This document shows positions 18,401-28,544 of a stretch of 64,000 bases of DNA, one piece after another. Each line of letters begins with the position of its first letter. The stretch's first letter is position 1. Position numbers and translations under genes: made by a program. Below the pieces are notes generated by a model. That model made no database searches. It saw nothing but the letters and a program-made list of their open reading frames with translations, and was not told where the DNA came from. Location of the stretch: contig NC_014472.1 in NCBI RefSeq assembly GCF_000153165.2, positions 3,778,001 to 3,842,000 on the forward strand, read 5' to 3'. The DNA is from Maribacter sp. HTCC2170 (lineage in GTDB: Bacteria; Bacteroidota; Bacteroidia; Flavobacteriales; Flavobacteriaceae).

Positions 18401-21400
18401 CTCCTGGTGCATTAGCTAGATCTAAAAGATTAACAATGGTACCCTCACAAACCATACTTGTATTATCTGCACCAGCATTAGGTTCTTCATTAAAGGTAAT
18501 ATCGACCATATCGGAAGCCTCTACACAAGGTCCGTCCCCATCAGGGTCCGTAGTCGTCCAGGTAAGGGTAACCATCGTCCCAAGCTCCGTAGCATCAGGC
18601 GTATAGGTCGTAGTTGCGGAAGTAGCATCACCGAACGTGCCAGCGCCTCCGCTCCACATGCCCGCTCCACTTGCCGTGGCTGCTATGTCGACCGAACCAT
18701 CGCCACAGACCGTCTGATCTGCTCCTGCATCCGCCGTGGATTCTTCATTAAAGGTAATATCGACCATATCGGAAGCCTCTACACAAGGTCCGTCCCCATC
18801 AGGGTCCGTAGTCGTCCAGGTAAGGGTAACCATCGTCCCAAGCTCCGTAGCATCAGGCGTATAGGTCGTAGTTGCGGAAGTAGCATCACCGAACGTGCCA
18901 GCGCCTCCGCTCCACATGCCCGCTCCACTTGCCGTGGCTGCTATGTCGACCGAACCATCGCCACAGACCGTCTGATCTGCTCCTGCATCCGCCGTGGATT
19001 CTTCATTAAAGGTAATATCGACCATATCGGAAGCCTCTACACAAGGTCCGTCCCCATCAGGGTCCGTAGTCGTCCAGGTAAGGGTAACCATCGTCCCAAG
19101 CTCCGTAGCATCAGGCGTATAGGTCGTAGTTGCGGAAGTAGCATCACCGAACGTGCCAGCGCCTCCGCTCCACATGCCCGCTCCACTTGCCGTGGCTGCT
19201 ATGTCGACCGAACCATCGCCACAGACCGTCTGATCTGCTCCTGCATCCGCCGTGGATTCTTCATTAAAGGTAATATCGACCATATCGGAAGCCTCTACAC
19301 AAGGTCCGTCCCCATCAGGGTCCGTAGTCGTCCAGGTAAGGGTAACCATCGTCCCAAGCTCCGTAGCATCAGGCGTATAGGTCGTAGTTGCGGAAGTAGC
19401 ATCACCGAACGTGCCAGCGCCTCCGCTCCACATGCCCGCTCCACTTGCCGTGGCTGCTATGTCGACCGAACCATCGCCACAGACCGTCTGATCTGCTCCT
19501 GCATCCGCCGTGGATTCTTCATTAAAGGTAATATCGACCATATCGGAAGCCTCTACACAAGGTCCGTCCCCATCAGGGTCCGTAGTCGTCCAGGTAAGGG
19601 TAACCATCGTCCCAAGCTCCGTAGCATCAGGCGTATAGGTCGTAGTTGCGGAAGTAGCATCACCGAACGTGCCAGCGCCTCCGCTCCACATGCCCGCTCC
19701 ACTTGCCGTGGCTGCTATGTCGACCGAACCATCGCCACAGACCGTCTGATCTGCTCCTGCATCCGCCGTGGATTCTTCATTAAAGGTAATATCGACCATA
19801 TCGGAAGCCTCTACACAAGGTCCGTCCCCATCAGGGTCCGTAGTCGTCCAGGTAAGGGTAACCATCGTCCCAAGCTCCGTAGCATCAGGCGTATAGGTCG
19901 TAGTTGCGGAAGTAGCATCACCGAACGTGCCAGCGCCTCCGCTCCACATGCCCGCTCCACTTGCCGTGGCTGCTATGTCGACCGAACCATCGCCACAGAC
20001 CGTCTGATCTGCTCCTGCATCCGCCGTGGATTCTTCATTAAAGGTAATATCGACCATATCGGAAGCCTCTACACAAGGTCCGTCCCCATCAGGGTCCGTA
20101 GTCGTCCAGGTAAGGGTAACCATCGTCCCAAGCTCCGTAGCATCAGGCGTATAGGTCGTAGTTGCGGAAGTAGCATCACCGAACGTGCCAGCGCCTCCGC
20201 TCCACATGCCCGCTCCACTTGCCGTGGCTGCTATGTCGACCGAACCATCGCCACAGACCGTCTGATCTGCTCCTGCATCCGCCGTGGATTCTTCATTAAA
20301 GGTAATATCGACCATATCGGAAGCCTCTACACAAGGTCCGTCCCCATCAGGGTCCGTAGTCGTCCAGGTAAGGGTAACCATCGTCCCAAGCTCCGTAGCA
20401 TCAGGCGTATAGGTCGTAGTTGCGGAAGTAGCATCACCGAACGTGCCAGCGCCTCCGCTCCACATGCCCGCTCCACTTGCCGTGGCTGCTATGTCGACCG
20501 AACCATCGCCACAGACCGTCTGATCTGCTCCTGCATCCGCCGTGGATTCTTCATTAAAGGTAATATCGACCATATCGGAAGCCTCTACACAAGGTCCGTC
20601 CCCATCAGGGTCCGTAGTCGTCCAGGTAAGGGTAACCATCGTCCCAAGCTCCGTAGCATCAGGCGTATAGGTCGTAGTTGCGGAAGTAGCATCACCGAAC
20701 GTGCCAGCGCCTCCGCTCCACATGCCCGCTCCACTTGCCGTGGCTGCTATGTCGACCGAACCATCGCCACAGACCGTCTGATCTGCTCCTGCATCCGCCG
20801 TGGATTCTTCATTAAAGGTAATATCGACCATATCGGAAGCCTCTACACAAGGTCCGTCCCCATCAGGGTCCGTAGTCGTCCAGGTAAGGGTAACCATCGT
20901 CCCAAGCTCCGTAGCATCAGGCGTATAGGTCGTAGTTGCGGAAGTAGCATCACCGAACGTGCCAGCGCCTCCGCTCCACATGCCCGCTCCACTTGCCGTG
21001 GCTGCTATGTCGACCGAACCATCGCCACAGACCGTCTGATCTGCTCCTGCATCCGCCGTGGATTCAGGGTTAACTGTAAGCGTAACCGTTTCACTGGTTG
21101 TTGAACAATCAAGGCTTTCGGTTATCACCACCTCATACGTTTTTCCATTAAGTCCCGTTCCGTCGCTAATGGATAAGGTAGCTGTTTGGGTGCCACTATA
21201 AACTCCAGTATCCGTAAGATCCACTCCATTCTCTTTCCATTGATATGTAAGGGAAGTTCCCGAAGCAATCACTGAAAACTGCACTGGGGATCCTTCACAT
21301 ACAGATGCATCAGATGGCTGTGTATCAATAACGGGTGGGACACATTGATCTTCTTCATTAACAAATGTAACTACCCAATCCTCTCCATTCGCAACAGTAA

Positions 21401-22793
21401 TAGTAGCTGTCCTGGCACCAATATCTGTACTCGAGATATCCGCCGTGGTTGTATCTTCAGCACCATTTTCAACTGGCGTGATACTTGCAAGTGTCCATCC
21501 AGATATAGAATTTTCCGTGATAATATATTCGCCTTCTATTAATCCGAAAAATGTTTCTTGGTTTGAAAGAGTTCCATCCGCATCATCATCCAGAGTAAAA
21601 GGGGATGTAATATTAGCCCCCGTTGGACCAGTTATAGTGAAGCCAAAATCCTGAGCACTGTCAGGGCTAGCATCTTTTACAATGATAAGTTGACCTTGTG
21701 AAACAATTGCGTTAGGATTGATATTTATATTTGATTGTTGATTTTCTTGCTCTGGATTAAGAGTATTGCTTAAATCCGGGTCTAAAAAGACAACAAATTG
21801 TGGCGATGCCCCAGGAAAATCAGCTGCACCATTTTCGAAACCGTAATCTATCTGACTTGCCAAGTGTCCTCCCCAAGCAATACCAACATTAAGATTTTCA
21901 CCTGGAATTCCATCATTATCTGAAGGCGTAAATGTAATTTGTAACTTTCGATCTTCTTGATTTGCATTTTCAGGATCAGTTATATAAGAGCTGAACGTCA
22001 CTGAAGTAGGATCAATATTATAAAGTGTGAAATCTCCTGCTGGGTGTGGGACCGTGGCTGGATTAGGTGCTCCATCCCCATTGTCATTTGGTATTGGTAC
22101 AGTTGTAACATATGTTCCTGTAAAACCAGTCCCTAAGTCGGAACCTGGTCCAAATGGAGAATCTGCTGGCTCAGTAGCATTGAATGAAGTAAGATAATCG
22201 AAAAAGAGTTTTTCAGGGCTTGTAGTTCCTCCTGCATAGGCCCAGTCCAATTCGACTGTATAGGATACTCCTTCTTGCAATTGAGGTGCGGGGTTTCCAG
22301 ATTGAATAGTCCAAACAAATGGAATAACCTCACCTTCGGCGTATACAGAATTTGCTTGTTGAATGGTAGTATTTGCATCCCATGAATCTAGTGTAGGACC
22401 TGGTTGATTTCTCCAAGCCCAAATATCTCTACCACCATCTGTAAAATAAGCATAAGCAACATTTCCAGAAGATTGACCAGTGGCCGTTAAAGTAAAACTA
22501 GAACCATAATCATGGGCCTCAAAATCGTAGATAGCTACATTTGAAAAACCACCAAAAGCATCAGCCGTAATATTGGTAACCACATCTGGATGATAAACGG
22601 GCTCTTCATGAACATTAAGTATAATCGCCTCGTTTGGTGCCCAACCGGAACCAGAAGCATAGGCAGTCTGTCCAGGTATGTAATCCAATTTATCCGTAGT
22701 TACAGTTTGGGCGAATAAACCCAATGCTGTAAACAGAAAAATAGATAATGAAATAATTGATTTCTTAAAAGAAAAGAGAGTAGAGTTCCCCAT
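15486..22793 (-). CDS. Giant T9SS-secreted repeat protein, 2435 aa
   Basis: A signal peptide (cleavage about LGLFAQ) is followed by about 350 residues of unknown beta-rich sequence. A prealbumin/SpaA-like segment (DFGFTITGPTG ... GEYIITENSISGW) and an Ig-like domain (TQPSDASVCEGSPVQFSV) come next. Residues about 578-1437 are ten 86-residue repeats (start ESTADAGADQTVCGDG). After a spacer come nine MopE-type CDGIDNDGDGEIDEG motifs and five DICEGGDDN...DGDG repeats, both rich in Asp and Cys and likely to bind calcium. The last 82 residues are a type A T9SS sorting domain (KAYPMTFKDELNLQV ... YIVIINTSREEIIRKVLSRK). The protein is predicted to be exported and attached to the cell surface, perhaps as an adhesin; the exact role is unknown. 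It is monocistronic with its own terminator. The repeats are more GC-rich than the flanks. Confidence 0.9.
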   Translation of the reverse strand: MGNSTLFSFKKSIISLSIFLFTALGLFAQTVTTDKLDYIPGQTAYASGSGWAPNEAIILNVHEEPVYHPDVVTNITADAFGGFSNVAIYDFEAHDYGSSFTLTATGQSSGNVAYAYFTDGGRDIWAWRNQPGPTLDSWDANTTIQQANSVYAEGEVIPFVWTIQSGNPAPQLQEGVSYTVELDWAYAGGTTSPEKLFFDYLTSFNATEPADSPFGPGSDLGTGFTGTYVTTVPIPNDNGDGAPNPATVPHPAGDFTLYNIDPTSVTFSSYITDPENANQEDRKLQITFTPSDNDGIPGENLNVGIAWGGHLASQIDYGFENGAADFPGASPQFVVFLDPDLSNTLNPEQENQQSNININPNAIVSQGQLIIVKDASPDSAQDFGFTITGPTGANITSPFTLDDDADGTLSNQETFFGLIEGEYIITENSISGWTLASITPVENGAEDTTTADISSTDIGARTATITVANGEDWVVTFVNEEDQCVPPVIDTQPSDASVCEGSPVQFSVIASGTSLTYQWKENGVDLTDTGVYSGTQTATLSISDGTGLNGKTYEVVITESLDCSTTSETVTLTVNPESTADAGADQTVCGDGSVDIAATASGAGMWSGGAGTFGDATSATTTYTPDATELGTMVTLTWTTTDPDGDGPCVEASDMVDITFNEESTADAGADQTVCGDGSVDIAATASGAGMWSGGAGTFGDATSATTTYTPDATELGTMVTLTWTTTDPDGDGPCVEASDMVDITFNEESTADAGADQTVCGDGSVDIAATASGAGMWSGGAGTFGDATSATTTYTPDATELGTMVTLTWTTTDPDGDGPCVEASDMVDITFNEESTADAGADQTVCGDGSVDIAATASGAGMWSGGAGTFGDATSATTTYTPDATELGTMVTLTWTTTDPDGDGPCVEASDMVDITFNEESTADAGADQTVCGDGSVDIAATASGAGMWSGGAGTFGDATSATTTYTPDATELGTMVTLTWTTTDPDGDGPCVEASDMVDITFNEESTADAGADQTVCGDGSVDIAATASGAGMWSGGAGTFGDATSATTTYTPDATELGTMVTLTWTTTDPDGDGPCVEASDMVDITFNEESTADAGADQTVCGDGSVDIAATASGAGMWSGGAGTFGDATSATTTYTPDATELGTMVTLTWTTTDPDGDGPCVEASDMVDITFNEESTADAGADQTVCGDGSVDIAATASGAGMWSGGAGTFGDATSATTTYTPDATELGTMVTLTWTTTDPDGDGPCVEASDMVDITFNEESTADAGADQTVCGDGSVDIAATASGAGMWSGGAGTFGDATSATTTYTPDATELGTMVTLTWTTTDPDGDGPCVEASDMVDITFNEESTADAGADQTVCGDGSVDIAATASGAGMWSGGAGTFGDATSATTTYTPDATELGTMVTLTWTTTDPDGDGPCVEASDMVDITFNEEPNAGADNTSMVCEGTIVNLLDLANAPGGSFSGAGVSGTTFDTTGLTPGEYIVEYTVEGMEVCPDDIAIITIGVAEDIIVQECTAVDASYCEDGTKYNFYWIGHSAVPGGSNFFGSNETNNLSFTEFNDGTALVQGTSVQGSCTAELYIKLIGKTDWDGWQAQGGMYKEMGCTNPDPSALEYYVIDGESSTITVTGGDCLEEGVFNVIQRPDPNDLATPHLGVIIGPGGVLHGTDSTADGISGWGWMGTQADPQKYKIDFNFELDCQDATGCDFDTEICDGIDNDGDGEIDEGFDADGDGIPDCEDQEECDGVDNDGDDLVDEGFDSDNDGTADCYDIEECDGIDNDGDGEIDEGLDCNGIEICDGIDNDGDGDVDEGFDDVDNDGIADCVDPCDNRYDADGDGIPDCEDVEECDGVDNDGDDIIDEGFTDTDGDGVADCVDQETCDGVDNDGDGEIDEGFEDTDGDGIADCVDQEECDGLDNDGDGEVDEGFDDSDGDGIADCVDQEECDGIDNDGDGEIDEGFDSDNDGIADCFDICEGGDDNLDTDGDGTPDHCDDCDDDGDDDNDGVKNCDDICEGGDDNLDTDGDGTPDHCDDCDDDGDDDNDGVKNCVDICEGGDDNIDTDGDGTPDHCDDCDDDGDDDNDGVKNCVDICEGGDDNIDTDGDGIPDHCDDCDDDRDDDNDGVKNCLDICEGGDDNIDTDSDGIPDHCDDCDNTKDSDGDTIPDCEDIEECDGIDNDGDGEIDEGLDCDGGPTSGCETAYARYDASNTCFITDDLGGPNNNRWGWTNYLEAEGEYTLDLYSAAGQCDLTKGTKTGEVTVDYSGGEVTVSVEMLAGYVMTEAQLYIGDTPYPLKNGQPTVSSGQFPYKKEGLDNVTNLQFDPIDVSSSTNGFHIILHAETCANSAAIKVAETAVKAYPMTFKDELNLQVDINYDSKLKIKMFDMDGRMVLRDNSKYVVKGTNHLNFRVSSLAPDMYIVIINTSREEIIRKVLSRK
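15489..15740 (-). other. T9SS type A C-terminal sorting domain
   Basis: These bases encode the last 82 residues of the giant protein. The segment has the usual pattern: YP-x-F followed by L-x-L strands, a FDMDGRMV turn, the SSLAPDMYIV-like strand and a basic C-terminus. The domain directs outer-membrane passage through the Por/Spr machinery and is normally removed there. Confidence 0.85.
16334..16878 (-). repeat. 117-bp repeat array (DICEGGDDN...DGDG, five units)
   Basis: The DNA repeats at 117-bp spacing: the CCTTCACA element recurs at 16396, 16513, 16630, 16747 and 16864. Each unit encodes 39 residues with DTDGDGTPDHCDDC and DDDNDGVKNC, in the style of thrombospondin type 3 calcium-binding repeats. 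Units vary slightly, and the unit nearest the C-terminus is incomplete. Confidence 0.88.
16893..17665 (-). repeat. MopE-type CDGIDNDGDGEIDEG metal-binding repeats
   Basis: Eight copies of a motif of the form CDG(I/V/L)DNDGD(G/D)xxDEG are encoded here, linked by DGDGIPDCxDxEE spacers. A ninth copy lies at about 16225-16275 near the C-terminus. The motif is found in surface proteins of Bacteroidota and other phyla and is regarded as a putative metal (calcium) site. The copies are diverged in DNA, unlike the 258-bp array. Confidence 0.85.
18483..21062 (-). repeat. Ten tandem 258-bp repeats, apparently identical
   Basis: The same boundary (TTCTTCATTAAAGG on the + strand) recurs at 18483, 18741, 18999, 19257, 19515, 19773, 20031, 20289, 20547 and 20805, exactly 258 bp apart. 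Reading the copies against each other I found no base difference. Each encodes 86 residues starting ESTADAGADQTVCGDG and ending MVDITFNE. The period is a multiple of three, so gain or loss of units keeps the frame. Confidence 0.95.
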
Positions 22794-22826
22794 GGTATAG
22801 TGTTTATTGGTTAATGTCTATACCAT
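22792..22826 (-). promoter_or_regulatory. Inverted repeat spanning the start codon of the giant gene
   Basis: ATGGTATAG (22792-22800) and CTATACCAT (22818-22826) are exact reverse complements with a 17-nt spacer. In the mRNA this 9-bp hairpin would pair the start codon with the leader and could limit translation. The remaining gap up to 23090 is AT-rich and shows no gene and no clear promoter consensus. Confidence 0.5.
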
Positions 22827-23090
22827 AGCACAAAGCTGTTTATCCAAAGGATTAAGTAAGTGTGGGGCCTAATTAATCAACAATGAACAAAAATTGTAGT
22901 TCTAAAAACTAAATTTAGAATGAATATAAAGGGGGATTTTAAAAGTAAAATTCTAATTCATAAGCACTAAAAAGTTTAAAGTATAACAATCTTCGTTTAA
23001 ATTGTTGAAAGTGAAGTTCACACTATTTTAACATAAATTTTGCATTTTTCTCATCTTATCGATGAAATGCACGAAATCTCCCATAAAATG

Positions 23091-23120
23091 AAAAAAGCCC
23101 CCAAGACTGGAGGCTTTTTT
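23091..23120 (-). terminator. Rho-independent terminator of yidC
   Basis: AAAAAAGCC / GGCTTTTTT arms (9 bp) flank a 12-nt interior that adds a CC/GG pairing. The hairpin lies just past the yidC stop and carries T-runs on both strands, so it may stop transcription from either side. Confidence 0.8.
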
Positions 23121-23138
23121 ATTTTTATTTTCAACAAC

Positions 23139-24998
23139 TTATCTTTTTCCTGTTTTCTTCTGTTCTTCGGCCTGCTCCATCATTTGGCGCATTTTCTTTT
23201 GGAACTTATTCTCCTTTTTAGGTTTTTGTTTATTCTCCTGAATTTGGGCATGTATCTTATCATCGTCCAATATAAATCGTTTGATGACCAGCATGATTCC
23301 AATTGTAATTAGGTTAGAAACAAAGTAGTACAAACTTAAACCACTCGCATAGTTGTTAAAGAAAAACAACATCATGAATGGCATTAGGTACATAATGAAT
23401 TTCATGTTAGGCATTCCAGGTTGTTGTGGCATGTTCTGACCAGTGGTCATCATCATATAAAAGAAGATAGCGACAGAAGCCAAAATCGGGAACAAACTTA
23501 TATGGTCACCATAAAAAGGAATTGAAAAACCTTCAGGGAATTGATAAATTGTATCAAAAGAGGATAAATCATCTGCCCATAAAAAAGCCTTTTGTCGTAA
23601 AGCAAATGATGTTGGGAAGAACATGAACAGGGCATAGAATATAGGCATTTGCAAAAATGCCGGCACACAACCACTCATAGGACTCACGCCAGCTTTATTA
23701 TAAAGCTTCATGGTTTCCTGTTGCTTTTTCATGGCATTGTCCTTATATTTTTCACCCAATTCAGAAATTTCAGGCTTCAACACCTTCATTTTTGCTTGTG
23801 ATAAATATGACTTATATGTTACTGGAGACATCGCCAATCGAACCAGTATGGTCATAATAACAATGGCAATACCGTAAGGGAAATATGTACTAAGCAATGA
23901 ATAAAAAGGTGTGAAAATATATCGGTTTATCCATCCAAAAATACCCCAACCAAAAGGTATTGAATCGGCCAAACCTAATTCATCATAATCACTCAATACA
24001 TCAACATCAGTTGGCCCATAATACCAATGCATATTTTGGGAAAGCTCTCCACCGTTCAATTCCAATTCAATTTTGGAATCATACGATTTAGTAAAACCAG
24101 CGGTTCTACTTTCTTCCTCAACATGGTTTACTGAAGATAAATCCGCTTTCTTGAAATTTTCTTTAGTCGCTAGTATTGAACTGAAAAAATGCTGTCTATA
24201 CGACAACCATTTAATATCTTCCTCGGTCTCTTCATCATCACTGCCCTCAGAGAGCTTACTTATTTTTCCGTCTTCATGATTATAGGTCAATCGCGTATAC
24301 CTATTCTCGTATTGAATACTTTTTGACTGACGAATTCCCTTTAACTTCCATTCTAAATGAATAGGGTTACCACTATTAATAACGCCATTCAATCCTTGGG
24401 AACGAATAGTGAAATCAACCAAATAATCATTTGGTTTCATTTCATACCTGTATTCCAAATATTTATCTGGTGCAACTTTAGCTTTCATTGAAAGCACTTG
24501 ATTGTTGTCATTGTTACTCATTGATGGCTCAAAGAATAAATCTTTAGTGTTCAAAACGCGATTATCGGAAGTGGAAAAATTCAATCCAAAAGAAGCATTG
24601 CCATCTTTCACTAAATATACCGGTACTGAATCGTAGGTCACGAAATTTCGCATTGTGGCCTCAACAATCTGCCCTCCTTTGTTGCTTATTTTCAAAGTAA
24701 CCAATTCATTCTCCAAAGTGGTGACAGCTTCAGAAGGTGCTGTATAACCAAAAGCCCCAATAGTACTTTTGTAATTGGCAATCGCAGTTGAATCCTGGAA
24801 GTTTATTGTCTCGGGCTCGGCAATCTTCACTTCTTGAACCTCATCCTGCTTTGCTGCAGCCTCTACCTGTTCTTGCTCCGCTTTTTTAGCCTCTATCTCC
24901 TCAGCTGTTGGCTTATTTTGGTAAAACATAAAAATGAGGATACCAAATATGAGCACAAAGCCTATGATAGAATTAATATCGAATTTCTTTTCTTCCAT
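23139..24998 (-). CDS. yidC: Membrane protein insertase YidC
   Basis: A 619-residue inner-membrane insertase that integrates and folds membrane proteins alone or with SecYEG. The order is an N-terminal anchor (about residues 10-26), an acidic linker, the periplasmic P1 domain (about 60-335) and the conserved five-helix insertase core (about 350-580; TILVRLAMSPVTYKSYLSQAK with its arginine, and MSGCVPAFLQMPIFYALF). The C-terminal tail is strongly basic (KKENKFQKKMRQ), as expected for ribosome contact. Length is typical for Bacteroidota. It lies 75 nt downstream of pyrG on the same strand, a common pairing in this group, and probably shares its transcript. Confidence 0.97.
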   Translation of the reverse strand: MEEKKFDINSIIGFVLIFGILIFMFYQNKPTAEEIEAKKAEQEQVEAAAKQDEVQEVKIAEPETINFQDSTAIANYKSTIGAFGYTAPSEAVTTLENELVTLKISNKGGQIVEATMRNFVTYDSVPVYLVKDGNASFGLNFSTSDNRVLNTKDLFFEPSMSNNDNNQVLSMKAKVAPDKYLEYRYEMKPNDYLVDFTIRSQGLNGVINSGNPIHLEWKLKGIRQSKSIQYENRYTRLTYNHEDGKISKLSEGSDDEETEEDIKWLSYRQHFFSSILATKENFKKADLSSVNHVEEESRTAGFTKSYDSKIELELNGGELSQNMHWYYGPTDVDVLSDYDELGLADSIPFGWGIFGWINRYIFTPFYSLLSTYFPYGIAIVIMTILVRLAMSPVTYKSYLSQAKMKVLKPEISELGEKYKDNAMKKQQETMKLYNKAGVSPMSGCVPAFLQMPIFYALFMFFPTSFALRQKAFLWADDLSSFDTIYQFPEGFSIPFYGDHISLFPILASVAIFFYMMMTTGQNMPQQPGMPNMKFIMYLMPFMMLFFFNNYASGLSLYYFVSNLITIGIMLVIKRFILDDDKIHAQIQENKQKPKKENKFQKKMRQMMEQAEEQKKTGKR

Positions 24999-25073
24999 TT
25001 AAAAATGATTTTAACCCACTCGCCTATCGGGAAGGTTTTAAACAGTCAGCAAATATATGTCCAAATGTGCAGA

Positions 25074-26765
<1,692 letters not shown>

Positions 26766-26774
26766 TTACAGGGA

Positions 26775-27008
26775 TTACTTGGGAAATTCTTTTTGAATTT
26801 TCCGAATAAGTGGTTCTAATCCATTGATTTTGATCTCAAGCATAGATCTTAACAAATCACCTAACTTTCCGTCTGGAAATCCTTTTTGTTGAAACCATAT
26901 TAAATATGGTTCTGGCAAATCGACCAAATATCGGTTCTTGAATTTCCCTATTGGCATTTTATAATGTGCCAGTTCAATTAATTTCTTATAATCAGGAGTG
27001 ATTTCCAT
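26775..27008 (-). CDS. DUF3820 family protein
   Basis: A 77-residue cytosolic protein of the DUF3820 family: MPIGKFKNRYLVDLPEPYL is the family hallmark (proposed quorum-sensing-regulated virulence-factor fold, function unproven), followed by WFQQKGFPDGKLG. It is located 63 nt upstream of pyrG on the same strand and is divergent from the hydroxypyruvate-isomerase-like gene with a 57-nt gap. No further function can be read. Confidence 0.82.
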   Translation of the reverse strand: MEITPDYKKLIELAHYKMPIGKFKNRYLVDLPEPYLIWFQQKGFPDGKLGDLLRSMLEIKINGLEPLIRKIQKEFPK

Positions 27009-27065
27009 TTCATAAAACTAAATGAATTATCTTTAATAGCAATTAGATTTTTAATTCCAGGATTC

Positions 27066-27935
27066 ATGAAAAGAAGAACTTTTATAGGGACATCAGCGGC
27101 TGCATCTGTTGGAATGATTACCAGTAATCAAGTAAATGCCGCGCCTTCCCAAAACGAAAACAATATGAAACTTAAAAATAATATCAACCATAGTGTTTGC
27201 CAATGGTGTTATGGCAGTATTCCGCTAGAAGATTTTCTAAAGTCTTTGAATGAATTGGGTGTAACAGCAATTGATCTTATTGGCCCAAAGGACTACCCAC
27301 TGCTTAAAAAATATGGAATACATAATTCGATGTGCAATGGAGCAGAAATCAGTCTTACTGAAGGATGGTGCGAACCAGAATATCATGACACCTTGATTAA
27401 GAATTACACGAAGATGATTCCCGTGGTTGCAGAGGCTGGGTATACAAATCTAATTTGTTTTAGTGGAAACCGAAGAGGTATGGACGATGCTGTTGGCCTT
27501 AAAAACTGTGTTGAAGGCCTTAAGCAGATTATGCCATTGGCGGAAAAGCATGGAGTTATGATTCAGATGGAATTATTAAATAGTAAAGTGAATCACCCAG
27601 ATTACATGTGCGATCATTCTGAATGGGGTGTGGAGCTTTGCAAACAGTTGGGGTCGGATAATTTTAAACTTTTATATGATATTTACCATATGCAGATTAT
27701 GGAAGGTGATGTCATTCGTACTATTCAGGAACATCACCAATACTTTGGACACTACCACACAGGGGGAAATCCTGGGCGAAATGAAATAGACGAAACGCAA
27801 GAATTATATTATCCTGCTATAATGAAAGCCATTATTGAAACCGGATTCAAAGGACACGTAGCTCAAGAATTCGTACCTACTTGGGAGGATAAAATAGCTG
27901 CTTTAAAACAAGGTGTAGCTATTTGCGATGTTTAA
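27066..27935 (+). CDS. Hydroxypyruvate isomerase-like TIM-barrel protein, Tat signal
   Basis: A 289-residue protein of the sugar isomerase/epimerase TIM-barrel superfamily, closest in pattern to hydroxypyruvate isomerase (Hyi). Metal-ligand and catalytic-type residues are seen in MIQMELLNSK, LLYDIYHMQIMEGD, GHYHTGGNPGRNE and GHVAQEFVPTW. The N-terminus MKRRTFIGTSAAASVG is a twin-arginine signal with a cleavable AxA-like site (VNAAP), so a folded protein is probably exported to the periplasm, unlike cytosolic Hyi. It has its own terminator. The true substrate may be another sugar or ketoacid. Confidence 0.83.
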   Translation: MKRRTFIGTSAAASVGMITSNQVNAAPSQNENNMKLKNNINHSVCQWCYGSIPLEDFLKSLNELGVTAIDLIGPKDYPLLKKYGIHNSMCNGAEISLTEGWCEPEYHDTLIKNYTKMIPVVAEAGYTNLICFSGNRRGMDDAVGLKNCVEGLKQIMPLAEKHGVMIQMELLNSKVNHPDYMCDHSEWGVELCKQLGSDNFKLLYDIYHMQIMEGDVIRTIQEHHQYFGHYHTGGNPGRNEIDETQELYYPAIMKAIIETGFKGHVAQEFVPTWEDKIAALKQGVAICDV

Positions 27936-27956
27936 ATTATAAAGCTTATCAGTAAA

Positions 27957-27990
27957 ACAAAACCCCTTTAGAACAAAAGGGGTTTTACTT
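27957..27990 (+). terminator. Rho-independent terminator after the Hyi-like gene
   Basis: AAAACCCCTTT / AAAGGGGTTTT stem followed by ACTTTTTT, 22 nt past the stop codon. It overlaps the 3' end of the convergent DUF922 gene. Confidence 0.85.
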
Positions 27991-28515
27991 TTTTAAAGCC
28001 TCTTCGATTTTTTTTATCCAGACTTTTTGCTGTTCAATATTTCTGGAAAAGTCAGTTTCATCATCATATCTATTTTGATAATCACTTAACTCAATTAGAA
28101 TCTCTTTATAAATTTTACGTACCTCTGATTTAATATTTTTGGTGAAGGTGGCATTATCCATTCTCTTGCGCATTTTACGGGAGAAAAGTTCAGAGATATC
28201 AAAATGCAACTGTTCATGCGCCAAGGTAACATCATTACATTTTTCAGGTTTATACCAAGATTTTGTTGGATAAAAAAAAGTACTCACAGTATAGTCAACC
28301 AACATTCTATTGCCCTCATATGAAGTTGAGAACTCATAACTAATACCACTTGCAGTCGTTGCAGCCGCTCTAGATCCACCAGGTACCTTTCCTTTAAAAT
28401 CTTTCCAATAAAGCTTTTTATCTGATTCCCAAGAAATTTCTTCTTGCCCAAACATTTGACATACACCTGCAACAGACAGACCAATAAAAAGAAGAATGTT
28501 TCCTAAAGTTTTCAA
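27985..28515 (-). CDS. DUF922 family secreted protein with HExxH motif
   Basis: A 176-residue secreted protein with a signal peptide (about residues 1-22). The DUF922 domain carries H100-E-Q-L-H104 (LAHEQLHFDISE), the zinc motif that leads to its prediction as a small zincin-like protease; activity is not established. The start codon is TTG at 28515: the frame has a stop shortly upstream, and the next in-frame Met lies beyond the hydrophobic signal core. It is 29 nt after the LysM lipoprotein gene on the same strand, probably one transcript. Confidence 0.8.
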   Translation of the reverse strand: MKTLGNILLFIGLSVAGVCQMFGQEEISWESDKKLYWKDFKGKVPGGSRAAATTASGISYEFSTSYEGNRMLVDYTVSTFFYPTKSWYKPEKCNDVTLAHEQLHFDISELFSRKMRKRMDNATFTKNIKSEVRKIYKEILIELSDYQNRYDDETDFSRNIEQQKVWIKKIEEALKK

Positions 28516-28544
28516 TGGATAAGTTATTACTTATGAAATCATGA

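Noticed and set aside
18483-21062. CRISPR-like regular repeats
   Set aside because: The 258-bp units are contiguous with no unique spacers, lie inside an open frame and are far too long for CRISPR repeats. The 117-bp array fails in the same way.
23040-23312. 90-codon plus-strand frame over the yidC 3' end
   Set aside because: It runs through the yidC terminator and antisense to its basic tail; hydrophobic Leu/Phe-rich composition is a by-product of Lys-rich codons on the other strand.
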